From NCBI GenBank assembly GCA_017525915.1, contig JAFXSC010000012.1, positions 169,852 to 233,851 on the forward strand: a stretch of DNA of 64,000 nucleotides, read 5' to 3'. Below, one piece after another: positions 35,083 through 44,450 of this stretch. Source of the DNA: Ruminococcus sp. (lineage in GTDB: Bacteria > Bacillota > Clostridia > Oscillospirales > Ruminococcaceae). A model generated the notes under the pieces. It saw only the letters and a program-made list of their open reading frames with translations. It made no database searches and was not told the origin of the DNA. Position 1 is the stretch's first letter. Each line of letters begins with the position of its first letter. Both the position numbers and the translations under genes were made by a program.

Positions 35083-36123
35083 ATGAAAAACGGGATAAAA
35101 ATGCAGGATATCGCAGATAAGCTCGGCGTAAGCGTGGTGACAGTCTCCAATGCCCTCGCAGGACGTGACGGCGTGAGCGACCAGATGAGGCAGAAGATCT
35201 GCGAGACAGCAGCGAAAATGGGCTATAAACCTTCAAATACCAAAACTGTGAAAAAACGTGCCCCCCTCCCGAGAATAGGCAGGAATGTGGGCATACTATC
35301 CTCAGAGCGCTTCGTCGGACCGCGCGGCACCTTCTACTGGGAGCTCACCGTCGGGATATCCAACAGGCTCTCACAGCTGAACGTCATAACGGTATACGAA
35401 TGCGTTACCGCAGAAAATGAGCGCACCGGAGCTGTTCCGAACATACTCTCCGAGAACAGGGTTGACGGCATCATCGTTATCGGTCAGGTGCGCCACAGCT
35501 ATGCGGATATGCTCAGCAGAGCCGGTGTTCCGGTCGTTTTCGTGGACTTCTACGACTGCCGCTGCAATGTCGATTCCGTAAACTCCGACAGCTATAACGG
35601 CTGCTACCTCCTCACAGATCACCTCATATCCAGAGGTCACAGAAAGATAGGCTTCATCGGAAGCCTCAACGCTACCAGCAGCATCAACGACCGCTTCCTC
35701 GGCTATATGAAATGCCTCATCGAGAACGGCATAGTCTACCGTCCCGACTGGACCATCGAGGACCGTGACGAGCGCGGTATACTTTTTACCAGACACGACT
35801 TCCCGGAGGATATGCCGACTGCCTTCGTGTGCAACTGCGACGAGACCGCCCTGCGCGTCATCGGCTCTCTCAGGAGCAAGGGGCTACGCGTCCCGGAGGA
35901 TATCTCGGTCGTAGGCTTTGACAACTATGTCAGCTCGGGTATAAGCGTTCCTGCGATAACTACGATAGCTGTTGACCTTTCCGAAATGGCTGACGCTTCG
36001 GTCGGGCTCATGATGAAGAAGCTCGCAGACCCTTCCTACAAGGGCGGAAGGATAGTCATAAACTGTCAGCTCATCGAAAAGGACAGCGTACTCGACATAA
36101 GCGGAGGTAATAAGAATGCTTGA
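35083..36123 (+). CDS. LacI/GalR-family transcriptional regulator
   Basis: A 346-residue regulator. The N-terminal helix-turn-helix (MQDIADKLGVSVVTVSNALA, then GRDGVSDQMRQKI) is followed by the hinge YKPSNT and a periplasmic-binding-protein-like effector domain with DGIIVIGQV, HRKIGFIGSL and DISVVGFDNYVSS. Start ATG 35083 (MKNGIKMQD) has the SD GGGAGG; the longer ATG 34960 lies upstream of the promoter. The sugar or other effector is not evident. It overlaps the next gene by 8 bases and so heads a transcript that runs into polA. LacI regulators in fibre-degrading ruminococci usually control glycan genes, but no such target sits next to it. Confidence 0.92.
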   Translation: MKNGIKMQDIADKLGVSVVTVSNALAGRDGVSDQMRQKICETAAKMGYKPSNTKTVKKRAPLPRIGRNVGILSSERFVGPRGTFYWELTVGISNRLSQLNVITVYECVTAENERTGAVPNILSENRVDGIIVIGQVRHSYADMLSRAGVPVVFVDFYDCRCNVDSVNSDSYNGCYLLTDHLISRGHRKIGFIGSLNATSSINDRFLGYMKCLIENGIVYRPDWTIEDRDERGILFTRHDFPEDMPTAFVCNCDETALRVIGSLRSKGLRVPEDISVVGFDNYVSSGISVPAITTIAVDLSEMADASVGLMMKKLADPSYKGGRIVINCQLIEKDSVLDISGGNKNA

Positions 36124-36706
36124 AGGGCTCAGAGGACATTTTTCAACGGTAGTCAGCCACCGCCGCAAGGTCAGGGAACACTGCTTCCGTGCCGGGATAT
36201 ACTGGCGCGGTCTGGTACACGACCTCTCGAAATTCTCGCCGACCGAGTTCATTCCCGGCGTAAAATACTTTCAGGGCGACCGCAGTCCCAACGAAAAGGA
36301 ACGTGAGGAGACCGGCTGCTCGAAGGCATGGATGCACCACAAGGGCAGGAATCGCCACCACTTTGAATACTGGACGGATTACAGCCCCGCGACCAAAAAA
36401 CTCGAACCGGTGAAAATGCCGGATATCTTCATATTCGAGATGTTCTGCGACAGAGTTGCCGCTTCAAAGACTTACAACAAGGAAAAATACACCGATGATA
36501 TGCCGCTTGCCTACTACGCAAGGGCAAAGCAGCGCCGCATCATCGAGGCTGAGACTGCCGCAAAGCTCGAATTCCTGCTGACTATGCTTGCGGAGCGCGG
36601 CGAGGACGAGACCTTCCGGTACATACGCCGTCAGGTGCGCCGCAGCAGGTTCGGAAAGACCAAATGGAAAGGACTTGCGGCTTTCAGGGAAAGGAGCACT
36701 GTATGA
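36116..36706 (+). CDS. DUF5662-like protein with HD-type motifs
   Basis: A 196-residue cytoplasmic protein. Conserved text VHDLSKFSPTEFIPGVKYFQ and HHKGRNRHHFEYWTDY with several His and Asp residues resembles the DUF5662 family and recalls metal-binding HD-domain hydrolases. No substrate is known. Many Firmicutes carry such a gene singly. Here it begins inside the end of the LacI-type gene and ends inside the start of polA (4-base overlap), so the three are translated from one message. The C-terminal 40 residues are basic (YIRRQVRRSRFGKTKWKG). Confidence 0.72.
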   Translation: MLEGLRGHFSTVVSHRRKVREHCFRAGIYWRGLVHDLSKFSPTEFIPGVKYFQGDRSPNEKEREETGCSKAWMHHKGRNRHHFEYWTDYSPATKKLEPVKMPDIFIFEMFCDRVAASKTYNKEKYTDDMPLAYYARAKQRRIIEAETAAKLEFLLTMLAERGEDETFRYIRRQVRRSRFGKTKWKGLAAFRERSTV

Positions 36707-39243
36707 AGCTTCTCGCTATCGACGGAAACAGCATACTCAACCGTGCATTCTACGGTATAAAGCTGCTTTCCAACAAGAACGGTGAATTCACGAACGCCAT
36801 TTTCGGCTTCATGAACATATATCTCAGGAATTATTCCGATGTTAAGCCGGACGCTGTTGCAGTCGCCTTCGACCTCCGCACGCCCACCTTCCGCCACAAG
36901 GCCGCGAACTATTACAAGGCTAACCGAAAGGGTATGCCGCCCGAGCTCGCACAGCAGCTCCCGCGCGTGAAGGAGCTTCTCGGGCTCATGGGTATAAAGG
37001 TCGTGGAGTGCGAGGGCTATGAGGCTGACGATATCCTCGGCACTCTCTCAAAAGCCTGCTCCGACCGCGGCGACAAGTGCTTCGTCCTGACCGGCGACAG
37101 GGACAGTCTCCAGCTCATTGACGATAACGTTACAGTCCTCCTTGCCACCAACAAGGAGACCGTTTACTGCACTCCCGGCTGGTTCAGGGAGAACTACGGC
37201 TTCGAGCCGGTGCGCCTTATCGACCTCAAAGCCCTCATGGGCGACAGCTCCGACAATATCCCCGGAGTTGCCGGAATAGGCGAAAAAACAGCTTCTGCAC
37301 TCATAAAGGAGTACGGCACTCTTGAATCCCTCTACGAAAAATACGAAGGCTCCGGACTTACCAAGGGCGTGAAGGCTAAGCTTGCCGCCGGACGCGATTC
37401 CGCAAAGGAGAGCAAATGGCTCGCTACTATCGTCAGGGACGCTCCCGTTGACAGCAAGCCGGAGAGCTATATCCCCTCGCCTGCCGACAGCGCAGGTCTG
37501 AGCCGCCTTCTCACTGAGCTGGAAATGTTCAAGCTTCTCGACAAGCTCGGTATAAGCGCATCTGAGGGGACGAACACTGCCGTTTCCGAAAGTGCTCCGG
37601 AAGAACCGGAAGTCATAAATGTGACGCTTGGTACACTCACAAAGGACATCACAGCTTCACTGAAAAAGTGCGCCTATCTGCTCCGGGATGGCATACTTTC
37701 CGTGTGCAGCGGCGATAATGTATATACCACCGACAGCGAGGATATCATTCTGGACTTCCTCGCCTCGGACTGCGAAAAGTCCACGGACGACGCAAAAGCT
37801 CACTACCGCTATGCTATGGCGCACAGCGGAGAGCTCCGCAATATCAGGGACGATGCGGCTATCTGCGGCTATCTGCTCAATTCCTCCGCTTCCGACTACG
37901 CTGTTGAAAAGCTCTGTGCGGAGTACGGTGTCCATTACTATTCGGAGCACGGTGAGCTTGCCGACCTTCTCTCTCTGGAGGGACTTGCGCGGAAGCTGCG
38001 CTCGGTCATTGAAGCCGAAGGCATGACCGGACTGCTCGACAATATCGAGCTTCCGCTTACGGAGGTGCTTGCCTCAATGGAGGACACCGGCATCTGCGTT
38101 GACCGTAAGGGCGTTGAGGAATTCGGCGTGTACCTCTCGGAGATGATAGAGGAAACTCAGCAGGCAGTCTATGACGATGCAGGGCACGAATTCAATATAT
38201 CCTCCCCGAAACAGCTCGCCACAGTCCTTTTCGAGGAGATCGGACTTCCCGCAAAGAAAAAGACCAAGAGCGGATATTCCACCAACGCCGATGTTCTGGA
38301 GGAACTGCGAAACCAGTCACCTATCGTTGACAACGTGTTGAAATACCGCCAGTACACCAAGCTCAATTCCACCTATGTCGCGGGACTTCTCGACAAGATA
38401 GCCCCCGACGGACGTATCCACACATGGTTCCGCCAGACCGAAACACGCACGGGACGCATAAGCTCAACTGAGCCGAATATGCAGAATATCCCCGTCCGCA
38501 CCGAACTCGGAGCCCGTATGCGTAAGTTCTTCACCGCACCGGAGGGAAAAGTCCTCGTGGACGCGGATTACAGCCAGATCGAGCTGAGAGTAATGGCTCA
38601 CCTCTGCGGCGATAAGAATATGGCGGAGGCTTTCAATTCCGGCGAGGATATCCACACATCCACCGCCGCGCAGGTATTCGATATGCCCGTATTCATGGTC
38701 ACTCCGGAGATGAGAAGTGCCGCAAAAGCGGTCAACTTCGGCATAATCTACGGCATCGGAGCGTTCTCGCTCTCGAAGGATATCGGCACATCGGTCGCAC
38801 AGGCAAAGAAGTACATCGCAGACTATCTTGCACGTTTCCCGAAGGTCAAGCAGTTCATGGACGATACTGTGGACAATGCCATGAAGACCGGAATCGTTTC
38901 CACGATGTTCGGCAGAAAAAGGCGTATACCGGAGCTTTCTTCGTCCAACAAGATGCTGCAGGCTGCCGGCAAGCGCATAGCGATGAACACCCCCGTTCAG
39001 GGTACTGCCGCCGACCTTATAAAGATAGCGATGATAAACGTCTACAAGCGGCTCAAAGCTGAAAATATAGCCGCAAAGCTCATTTTGCAGGTACACGATG
39101 AGCTCATTCTCGAATCGGACAAAGACTGCGCTGACCGTGCCGCTGAAATACTCCGGGAGGAGATGCAGGGCGTTTACGAAATGCGCGTACCGCTCGCGGT
39201 TGACGTACACAGCGGTCATTCATGGTACGACGCCAAAGGCTAA
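36703..39243 (+). CDS. polA: DNA polymerase I
   Basis: 846 residues from ATG 36703 (MKLLAIDGNSILNRAFYG), with SD AAGGAG. N-terminal 5'-3' exonuclease domain (about 1-290: DGNSILNRAF, EADDILGTL, TGDRDSLQL, GDSSDNIPGVAGIGEKTA). The middle domain (about 310-450) lacks the DxE metal ligands of a proofreading 3'-5' exonuclease, as in many Firmicutes Pol I. The C-terminal polymerase domain has DADYSQIELRVMAHL (motif A), the O-helix region KAVNFGIIYGIGAFSL (motif B) and LQVHDELILE (motif C). Role: Okazaki fragment processing and repair synthesis. Overlaps the preceding stop codon. Confidence 0.97.
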   Translation: MKLLAIDGNSILNRAFYGIKLLSNKNGEFTNAIFGFMNIYLRNYSDVKPDAVAVAFDLRTPTFRHKAANYYKANRKGMPPELAQQLPRVKELLGLMGIKVVECEGYEADDILGTLSKACSDRGDKCFVLTGDRDSLQLIDDNVTVLLATNKETVYCTPGWFRENYGFEPVRLIDLKALMGDSSDNIPGVAGIGEKTASALIKEYGTLESLYEKYEGSGLTKGVKAKLAAGRDSAKESKWLATIVRDAPVDSKPESYIPSPADSAGLSRLLTELEMFKLLDKLGISASEGTNTAVSESAPEEPEVINVTLGTLTKDITASLKKCAYLLRDGILSVCSGDNVYTTDSEDIILDFLASDCEKSTDDAKAHYRYAMAHSGELRNIRDDAAICGYLLNSSASDYAVEKLCAEYGVHYYSEHGELADLLSLEGLARKLRSVIEAEGMTGLLDNIELPLTEVLASMEDTGICVDRKGVEEFGVYLSEMIEETQQAVYDDAGHEFNISSPKQLATVLFEEIGLPAKKKTKSGYSTNADVLEELRNQSPIVDNVLKYRQYTKLNSTYVAGLLDKIAPDGRIHTWFRQTETRTGRISSTEPNMQNIPVRTELGARMRKFFTAPEGKVLVDADYSQIELRVMAHLCGDKNMAEAFNSGEDIHTSTAAQVFDMPVFMVTPEMRSAAKAVNFGIIYGIGAFSLSKDIGTSVAQAKKYIADYLARFPKVKQFMDDTVDNAMKTGIVSTMFGRKRRIPELSSSNKMLQAAGKRIAMNTPVQGTAADLIKIAMINVYKRLKAENIAAKLILQVHDELILESDKDCADRAAEILREEMQGVYEMRVPLAVDVHSGHSWYDAKG

Positions 39244-39269
39244 AGACTAATGGCTCATCAGGAGGAAAA

Positions 39270-39725
39270 ATGGAGATAAAGCGCATTTCCGGTGATGCTG
39301 CCGGTGAGATATTCGCGGCATTGTCCGCCCTTGATAAGCTCTGCATCGGTGCGGACGGCTGGTCTGCGGAGGACTTCCGCTCGGAAGCCGGAAAAAGCGG
39401 CGGCATTGTCCTTGCCGCTTACATCGGGAACTGCCTTGCAGGTATGATAGCCGGCTTCACCGCCGCCGATACGGGAGAGATACTCACTGTTGCAACTGAT
39501 CCCCAGTACCGCAGACAGGGCGTTGCGAGAATGCTCATGGAAGCTTTTTTAACAGCCGTGCCCGAAGATGTTGAAACGACAGCCCTTGAGGTAAGGCAGT
39601 CGAACGCTGCCGCTATCGCCCTGTACAGGAGCTTCGGCTTTGAGAAGGCAGGGGTACGGAGACGCTTCTACACAGACCCCGACGAGGATGCGGATATCAT
39701 GGTATGCAAACTGAACAAGGAGTAA
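39270..39725 (+). CDS. rimI: Ribosomal-protein-alanine N-acetyltransferase (GNAT)
   Basis: A 151-residue GNAT acetyltransferase. The acetyl-CoA pyrophosphate loop is DPQYRRQGVARML and the C-terminal ALEVRQSNAAAIALYRSFGF is the RimI wording. RimI acetylates the N-terminal alanine of ribosomal protein S18. Some GNATs of this group have other targets. Start ATG 39270 has a strong SD (AGGAGG), so the earlier ATG 39222, inside polA, is excluded. 26 bp after polA and 4 bp before an unknown gene. The usual tsaE/tsaB/tsaD neighbours of rimI are missing. Confidence 0.88.
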   Translation: MEIKRISGDAAGEIFAALSALDKLCIGADGWSAEDFRSEAGKSGGIVLAAYIGNCLAGMIAGFTAADTGEILTVATDPQYRRQGVARMLMEAFLTAVPEDVETTALEVRQSNAAAIALYRSFGFEKAGVRRRFYTDPDEDADIMVCKLNKE

Positions 39726-39729
39726 TATT

Positions 39730-40371
39730 ATGTGGGTAAAACACGACCACCACGGCTTTTATGAATGTATGTCCGTAAGCGATGAGGGCTTCTGCGGAGA
39801 AATGATGCTCTCGCAGAACGAGATAGAGAAATTGGGAGCTGAGGACGCCGCGCCGTTCTCGTTCTATATCTATGACGGCGTGACCGGCATGGGCATGGGC
39901 TGTCTTGATTTTTTTCACGGACTGAAGGAGCTCCGCATTGCCGATACTGTAACTGAGATAGGCGTTTCTCCGGAGCTTGAAGCCATCATGAAAAAGAACC
40001 GCACCATAATACGCGGCAGCTTTGATTCCTATGCCGACAAGTTCGCAAAGGAGTACAGACTTCCCTTCCTGCACGACGATATCGAGCTCGGAAGGAGCAG
40101 AAACGAATACGAGGGGCATATCATCACCCTTCGCTTCCATGCTGACGGCAGGCCCTACATCGAACAGAACTGCATAACCGGCGGCATCTCGGCAGGCTGC
40201 AGCGGCGGCTGTGAGAAAGACATTGACCTTCCGATGAACTTCTACAAGAAAATGACTGCTGAGGATATCGCCGACCTCTGCTGGGGAAGCTGTTACAGCA
40301 AGATCAAGTCGAACAAAAAACTTGCGGACTTCCTGAAAAAGGCAGATGCACACGGAGGCTATATGACGTGA
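39730..40371 (+). CDS. Hypothetical protein, soluble
   Basis: I do not recognise this 213-residue protein. It has no signal peptide or span. An N-terminal half with alternating short strands (YECMSVSDEGFCGEMMLSQ, FSFYIYDGVTGMGMGCL) is followed by a Cys- and Gly-rich centre, NCITGGISAGCSGGCEKD, and a helical C-terminus with LCWGSCYSKIK. Five cysteines in the last 90 residues may bind a metal, but no standard motif is seen. Start 4 bp after rimI with AAGGAG overlapping the rimI end, so it is co-transcribed with polA-rimI. A new promoter for yfmF begins just after it. Confidence 0.7.
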   Translation: MWVKHDHHGFYECMSVSDEGFCGEMMLSQNEIEKLGAEDAAPFSFYIYDGVTGMGMGCLDFFHGLKELRIADTVTEIGVSPELEAIMKKNRTIIRGSFDSYADKFAKEYRLPFLHDDIELGRSRNEYEGHIITLRFHADGRPYIEQNCITGGISAGCSGGCEKDIDLPMNFYKKMTAEDIADLCWGSCYSKIKSNKKLADFLKKADAHGGYMT

Positions 40372-40402
40372 TGAAAAAACTATGGTAATCTTATGTCATT
40401 TG

Positions 40403-40411
40403 TGATATAAT
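40403..40411 (+). promoter_or_regulatory. Extended -10 promoter of the yfmF-yfmH-lgt-folD operon
   Basis: TGA TATAAT (40403-40411), 40 bases before the yfmF start; no clear -35 box at the right distance. Confidence 0.6.
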
Positions 40412-40450
40412 GATAATATATTATTCTATTCTGAACAGGAGTGTAAACCA

Positions 40451-41716
40451 ATGAGATATAACAGGACAGAAATTGCCCGGAATATCGGCTTTTCCTCAAT
40501 AATCGACGAAAAGTTCAAGACCGGCTCGCTGACTGTGCGCTTCATGACAAGGCTCTCAGGAGAAACTGCCGCGGCAAACGCTCTCGGCATAGGCGCTCTT
40601 TCATCTTCAAGCGCCGATTTTCCGACCCTTGCAAAGCTCAACGAAAAGCTCTCATCGCTCTACGGCGCAGGTCTCAGCACCTTCGCAAGAAAGCGCGGAG
40701 ATGTACAGATACTCGGGCTGACCGCTTCGTGGCTCACCAAGAAATATGCCTTCGACGGCGAGGACGTTGACCGCGAGATGCTCTCGCTTATCCGCGGCTG
40801 CATATTCAGTCCCAATGTAAAGGACGGCGAATTTGACGCCGAGAGCTACGCCATTACAAAGAAGGACCTCCTCGACCGCATAGACGCCGAACTCAACAAC
40901 AAGCGCGGCTATGCCCTTTCGAGGGCTTCCGAGGTCGCCTTCCGCGGAGAACCGGCAGAGTATTCCTGCTACGGTTCAAAGGAGTCTGCCGCTGCCGTTG
41001 ACTCAGCAGGGGCTTACAGCGCATACAAGGAGCTCCTCTCTGATGCACAGGTAGAGATATTCTACATCGCTCCGGTCGAAGACCCCGGATTCTGTGATAT
41101 GTTCCGCGAGAGTTTCTCGGGAATGTCACGCACTCCCTCACCGGTCGTTTTCAGGACGCCCAGTCCGCTCAGCAGCGAGGTCAATACAGATTCCGACGAG
41201 TACGACGTCCGCCAGTGCAAGATGGTTATGACCTTCAAGACCTCCTCCGAGGACTTCTTCGCAGTGAAGATGCTCAGCACGATATTCGGCGAAACTCCGG
41301 TATCAAAGCTGTTCATGAACGTCCGCGAGAAAATGAGCCTCTGCTATTACTGTGCGAGCAGGGTCGTTTCGGCAAAGGGCGCGATAATGGTGGACAGCGG
41401 CGTTGAAAGGGCCAACATCGAGAAGGCAAAGGCTGAGATACTGGGTCAGCTCGAGGAGATAAAGAAGGGCAATATCACCGACAGCGAGACAGAAAGCGCC
41501 CTTCTGAGCATAGAGAACACCGTAAACCAGATAGGCGATACTCCTGCTTCATATTCCGGCTGGTACTTCGAGCGCTTCTGCGAGGGCAACAGCCGCTCTC
41601 CCGAGGAACAGCTCGCCCTTTACCGCGAGGTCACAAAGGAACGCATCATCGAAGCGGCAAAGTCGCTCAGCCTCGACAGCGTTTATCTCATGCTCGACAA
41701 GGAGGCTGATGCTTAA
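40451..41716 (+). CDS. yfmF: M16-family peptidase-like protein YfmF (inactive type)
   Basis: A 421-residue M16 (pitrilysin/insulinase-like) protein. The HxxEH zinc motif expected near residue 50 is absent (FMTRLSGETAAANALGIG stands in its region), so it is the non-catalytic half of a heterodimer. The second M16 domain has the family's terminal FGETPVSKLFMNVREKMSLC segment. Such a pair (YfmF/YfmH, also ymfF/ymfH) is annotated as linked to 5-aminopentanol modification of EF-P in Firmicutes. Its stop overlaps the start of yfmH (TAATG), which implies paired translation. SD AACAGGAG precedes ATG 40451. Confidence 0.88.
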   Translation: MRYNRTEIARNIGFSSIIDEKFKTGSLTVRFMTRLSGETAAANALGIGALSSSSADFPTLAKLNEKLSSLYGAGLSTFARKRGDVQILGLTASWLTKKYAFDGEDVDREMLSLIRGCIFSPNVKDGEFDAESYAITKKDLLDRIDAELNNKRGYALSRASEVAFRGEPAEYSCYGSKESAAAVDSAGAYSAYKELLSDAQVEIFYIAPVEDPGFCDMFRESFSGMSRTPSPVVFRTPSPLSSEVNTDSDEYDVRQCKMVMTFKTSSEDFFAVKMLSTIFGETPVSKLFMNVREKMSLCYYCASRVVSAKGAIMVDSGVERANIEKAKAEILGQLEEIKKGNITDSETESALLSIENTVNQIGDTPASYSGWYFERFCEGNSRSPEEQLALYREVTKERIIEAAKSLSLDSVYLMLDKEADA

Positions 41717-42996
41717 TGGAAAAGAACATCATAACCAGTCCGCGCACCGGTGACAGCTGCATACACGTCAAGCACAGCAGCGGACTTGATATCTATATAT
41801 GCGAGATGCCGGGATTCAGCAGCGTTGAAGCACTCTTCGGCACAAAGTACGGCTCTGTGAACACCATGTTCCGCCAGAAGGGCGATGCGGACTATACCGT
41901 TGTCCCCGAGGGCATAGCGCACTTCCTCGAGCATAAGCTGTTCGAGAACGAGGACTGCGACGTGTTTGAGCTCTACGCAAAGACCGGAGCTTCCGGAAAC
42001 GCCTTCACCTCCTTCGACAAGACCGCCTACCTTTTCAGCTGCTCGCAGAACTATCAGGAATCCCTGAGGATACTCCTCGATTTCGTGCAGAAGCCCTACT
42101 TCACACAGGCTACCGTTGACAAGGAACAGGGCATAATCGGTCAGGAGATACAGATGACCAACGACAGTCCCGAATGGCGCGTATTCTTCAATATGCTGAG
42201 CTGTATGTACCATGAGCACCCGGTAAAGATAGACATTGCCGGAACCGTTGAGAGCATCGCGAAGATAGATGCCGACCTTCTCTACAAGTGCTACTACACC
42301 TTCTACAACCTCAATAATATGGTGCTCTCCATTGCCGGAAACATCAGTGCGGACGAGGTGCTCGCGATATGCGACGAATGCCTGAAGCCCTGCGAGGACA
42401 AGGGGCTCGAGACCGTTTTCCCGGACGAACCGGAGGATATAGTCAAGTCCGAGATATACGAAGTACAGCCCGTCGGAGCTTCGATATTCAACATCGGCTA
42501 CAAGTGCCGTCCGTGCAGCGGTGCGGAAAGACTGAAACGCTCGGCTGCCGCTTCGATAGTGTCCTCGATGCTCGCTGACGCTTCATCGGATATGTACCAG
42601 AAACTTCTCAAGGAGGAGGTCATCAACTCCTCGTTCGATACAGAAGTGTTCACCGGTGACGGCTACTTCTCCGTCATATTCAGCGGAGAGTCCTCACAGC
42701 CCGGAAGAGTGCGCGATGCACTCGCGGACGAGGTGGACAGATGGCTCAGTGAAGGCATATGCAGCAAGGACTTCCAGAGAATAAAGAAATCCACATACGG
42801 TATGCTCGTGAGAATGCTCAACAATGTCGAGTCCGTTGCTAACCTCATGATGAACTCGCACATGGAGGGCACAGGTCCCTATGACATGATAAGCGTACTC
42901 TCGGAACTCACTGAGGAAGATGCTCTGGAGTTCCTTCGCAATGAATTCAGGCGTGACAGGCTCGTCATGTCAGTTATAAAAGGAGATGAACAGTAA
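41716..42996 (+). CDS. yfmH: M16-family zinc peptidase YfmH
   Basis: A 426-residue active partner of YfmF. The inverted zinc motif is intact in IAHFLEHKLFEN (HxxEH) with a downstream Glu in the helix after NAFTSFDKTAYLF. The second M16 domain ends with LLKEEVINSSF and MMNSHMEGTGPYD. It may cut small peptides or act on the EF-P modification route, as proposed for the B. subtilis pair; direct evidence for that is limited. Start and stop both overlap with the neighbouring genes by single bases (TAATG), so yfmF-yfmH-lgt are tightly coupled. Confidence 0.92.
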   Translation: MEKNIITSPRTGDSCIHVKHSSGLDIYICEMPGFSSVEALFGTKYGSVNTMFRQKGDADYTVVPEGIAHFLEHKLFENEDCDVFELYAKTGASGNAFTSFDKTAYLFSCSQNYQESLRILLDFVQKPYFTQATVDKEQGIIGQEIQMTNDSPEWRVFFNMLSCMYHEHPVKIDIAGTVESIAKIDADLLYKCYYTFYNLNNMVLSIAGNISADEVLAICDECLKPCEDKGLETVFPDEPEDIVKSEIYEVQPVGASIFNIGYKCRPCSGAERLKRSAAASIVSSMLADASSDMYQKLLKEEVINSSFDTEVFTGDGYFSVIFSGESSQPGRVRDALADEVDRWLSEGICSKDFQRIKKSTYGMLVRMLNNVESVANLMMNSHMEGTGPYDMISVLSELTEEDALEFLRNEFRRDRLVMSVIKGDEQ

Positions 42997-44435
42997 TGGA
43001 AGTTGAAAAGATAACCGATGCACATGAAATATACTTCCCGAAGCTCGGCTGGAGATTTACCATAGACCCGACTGCTTTCAAAATAGGCGGCGTATCTATC
43101 GCATGGTACGGCATACTCATCACAGCGGGACTTCTGCTCGCACTGCTGTACTGCTTCCCGAAAATGAAACGCTTCGGGCTTGACTCCGACCGCACGATAG
43201 ATGCAGTTATCGGCGGAGTTCTCGGCGGCATAATCGGTGCAAGGCTCTACTATGTGGCGTTCAACTGGTCTGAGTACAAGGCGGACAGCTTCGGTGCGAC
43301 CATGAAGAACATCGTAAAGACCCGTGAGGGCGGACTTGCGATATACGGCGGCGTCATAGGCGCCCTGCTCGTCGGACTGATAATATGCAAGATACGCAAG
43401 GTGAAGATGCTCCCCATGCTCGATATCACGGTGCTCGGCTTCCTTATCGGACAGGGCATAGGACGCTGGGGCAACTTCGTAAATCAGGAGGCTTTCGGCA
43501 CGAACACGAGCAATTTCCTCGGAATGACCGGCGGCACGATACAGAGCCGCATACTCAACGAGAGCAGCTTCACGGACGGTCTTATGCACTCTCACGGCAT
43601 GGAGATATCCGCATATGAAACGGTACACCCCTGCTTCCTCTATGAATCGCTCTGGTGTCTGCTCGGCTTCTTCCTCATTTCATGGTACTCCAAGCGCAGG
43701 AAGTACGACGGACAGATACTCCTCATGTACCTGAGCTGGTACGGCGCTGAAAGATTCGTTGTGGAGGGACTCCGCACGGACAGCCTGTACATAGGCAGCA
43801 GTGACCTCAGGGTATCGCAGCTCCTTTCGGCTGTTATCTTCCTTGCATCGTTCATTCTCCAGATAGTTCTCTACGCGAAGTACAAGCGTGACCCCGAAGC
43901 ATTCACACTCTATGTAAGCACTGAGGAGTCCCACCGCCTTATCGAGGAATCCCGCAGAAAGCGCATGGGTATGCCTGCGGAGGATATCCGCGCTACAATG
44001 GGCGAGGACGATGAGGACGACGATATCGGCATTCTTGACGACGATGACTACGATGATGACTTTGACGACGATGAGCCCTCAGCTCCCACGATACTCGGCG
44101 ATGATGACGAGGATGCTCGCAGTGGGGACGTTCCCCCTGCCGATGAAGAAGCTGAGGACGTTCAGGACATCGCTGAGGACATTGCAGAAACGGTAAGCAC
44201 CGCTGCTGAGGAAGTCACAGAGACAGCTGAGGACAAAGCTGAGGACATCGCAGAAACGGTAAGCGCCGCTGCCGAGGAAGTCACAGAGACAGCTGAGGAA
44301 GCTGTAAAGGAAAGCACAGAAGCCGTAACAGATGCGGCTGAGGATAAATATGAAGACCTTGCGGAAAGCTATGACGAAAAGCTCACAGGCGGTTCCGGCA
44401 AGGACTCCCACAACAAGAAAAAGCGCAGCAGATAA
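42996..44435 (+). CDS. lgt: Prolipoprotein diacylglyceryl transferase with long acidic tail
   Basis: Lgt transfers diacylglycerol from phosphatidylglycerol to the lipobox Cys of prolipoproteins in the membrane. The core (about 1-290) has seven spans and the signatures SIAWYGILITAG and IGRWGNFVNQEAFG, including the conserved Arg, Asn and Glu. At 479 residues it is about 190 longer than usual: the extra C-terminus is very acidic (DDEDDDIGILDDDDYDDDF) and then carries two copies of a 22-residue unit like DIAETVSAAAEEVTETAEDK. This tail probably faces the cytoplasm and is a lineage feature of unknown use. Downstream folD starts after 15 bp. Confidence 0.93.
   Translation: MEVEKITDAHEIYFPKLGWRFTIDPTAFKIGGVSIAWYGILITAGLLLALLYCFPKMKRFGLDSDRTIDAVIGGVLGGIIGARLYYVAFNWSEYKADSFGATMKNIVKTREGGLAIYGGVIGALLVGLIICKIRKVKMLPMLDITVLGFLIGQGIGRWGNFVNQEAFGTNTSNFLGMTGGTIQSRILNESSFTDGLMHSHGMEISAYETVHPCFLYESLWCLLGFFLISWYSKRRKYDGQILLMYLSWYGAERFVVEGLRTDSLYIGSSDLRVSQLLSAVIFLASFILQIVLYAKYKRDPEAFTLYVSTEESHRLIEESRRKRMGMPAEDIRATMGEDDEDDDIGILDDDDYDDDFDDDEPSAPTILGDDDEDARSGDVPPADEEAEDVQDIAEDIAETVSTAAEEVTETAEDKAEDIAETVSAAAEEVTETAEEAVKESTEAVTDAAEDKYEDLAESYDEKLTGGSGKDSHNKKKRSR
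44178..44300 (+). repeat. In-gene direct repeat, 66-bp unit in the lgt tail
   Basis: Two copies about 90 percent identical (44178 onward and 44244 onward), each coding DIAETVSxAAEEVTETAED. The near identity at synonymous sites suggests a recent duplication. Confidence 0.8.
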
Positions 44436-44450
44436 CAGGAGGAATTGAAA

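Noticed and set aside
40451-41716. YfmF as a decayed peptidase pseudogene
   Set aside because: The absence of HxxEH is normal for this partner of YfmH, and the frame is intact and coupled to yfmH.
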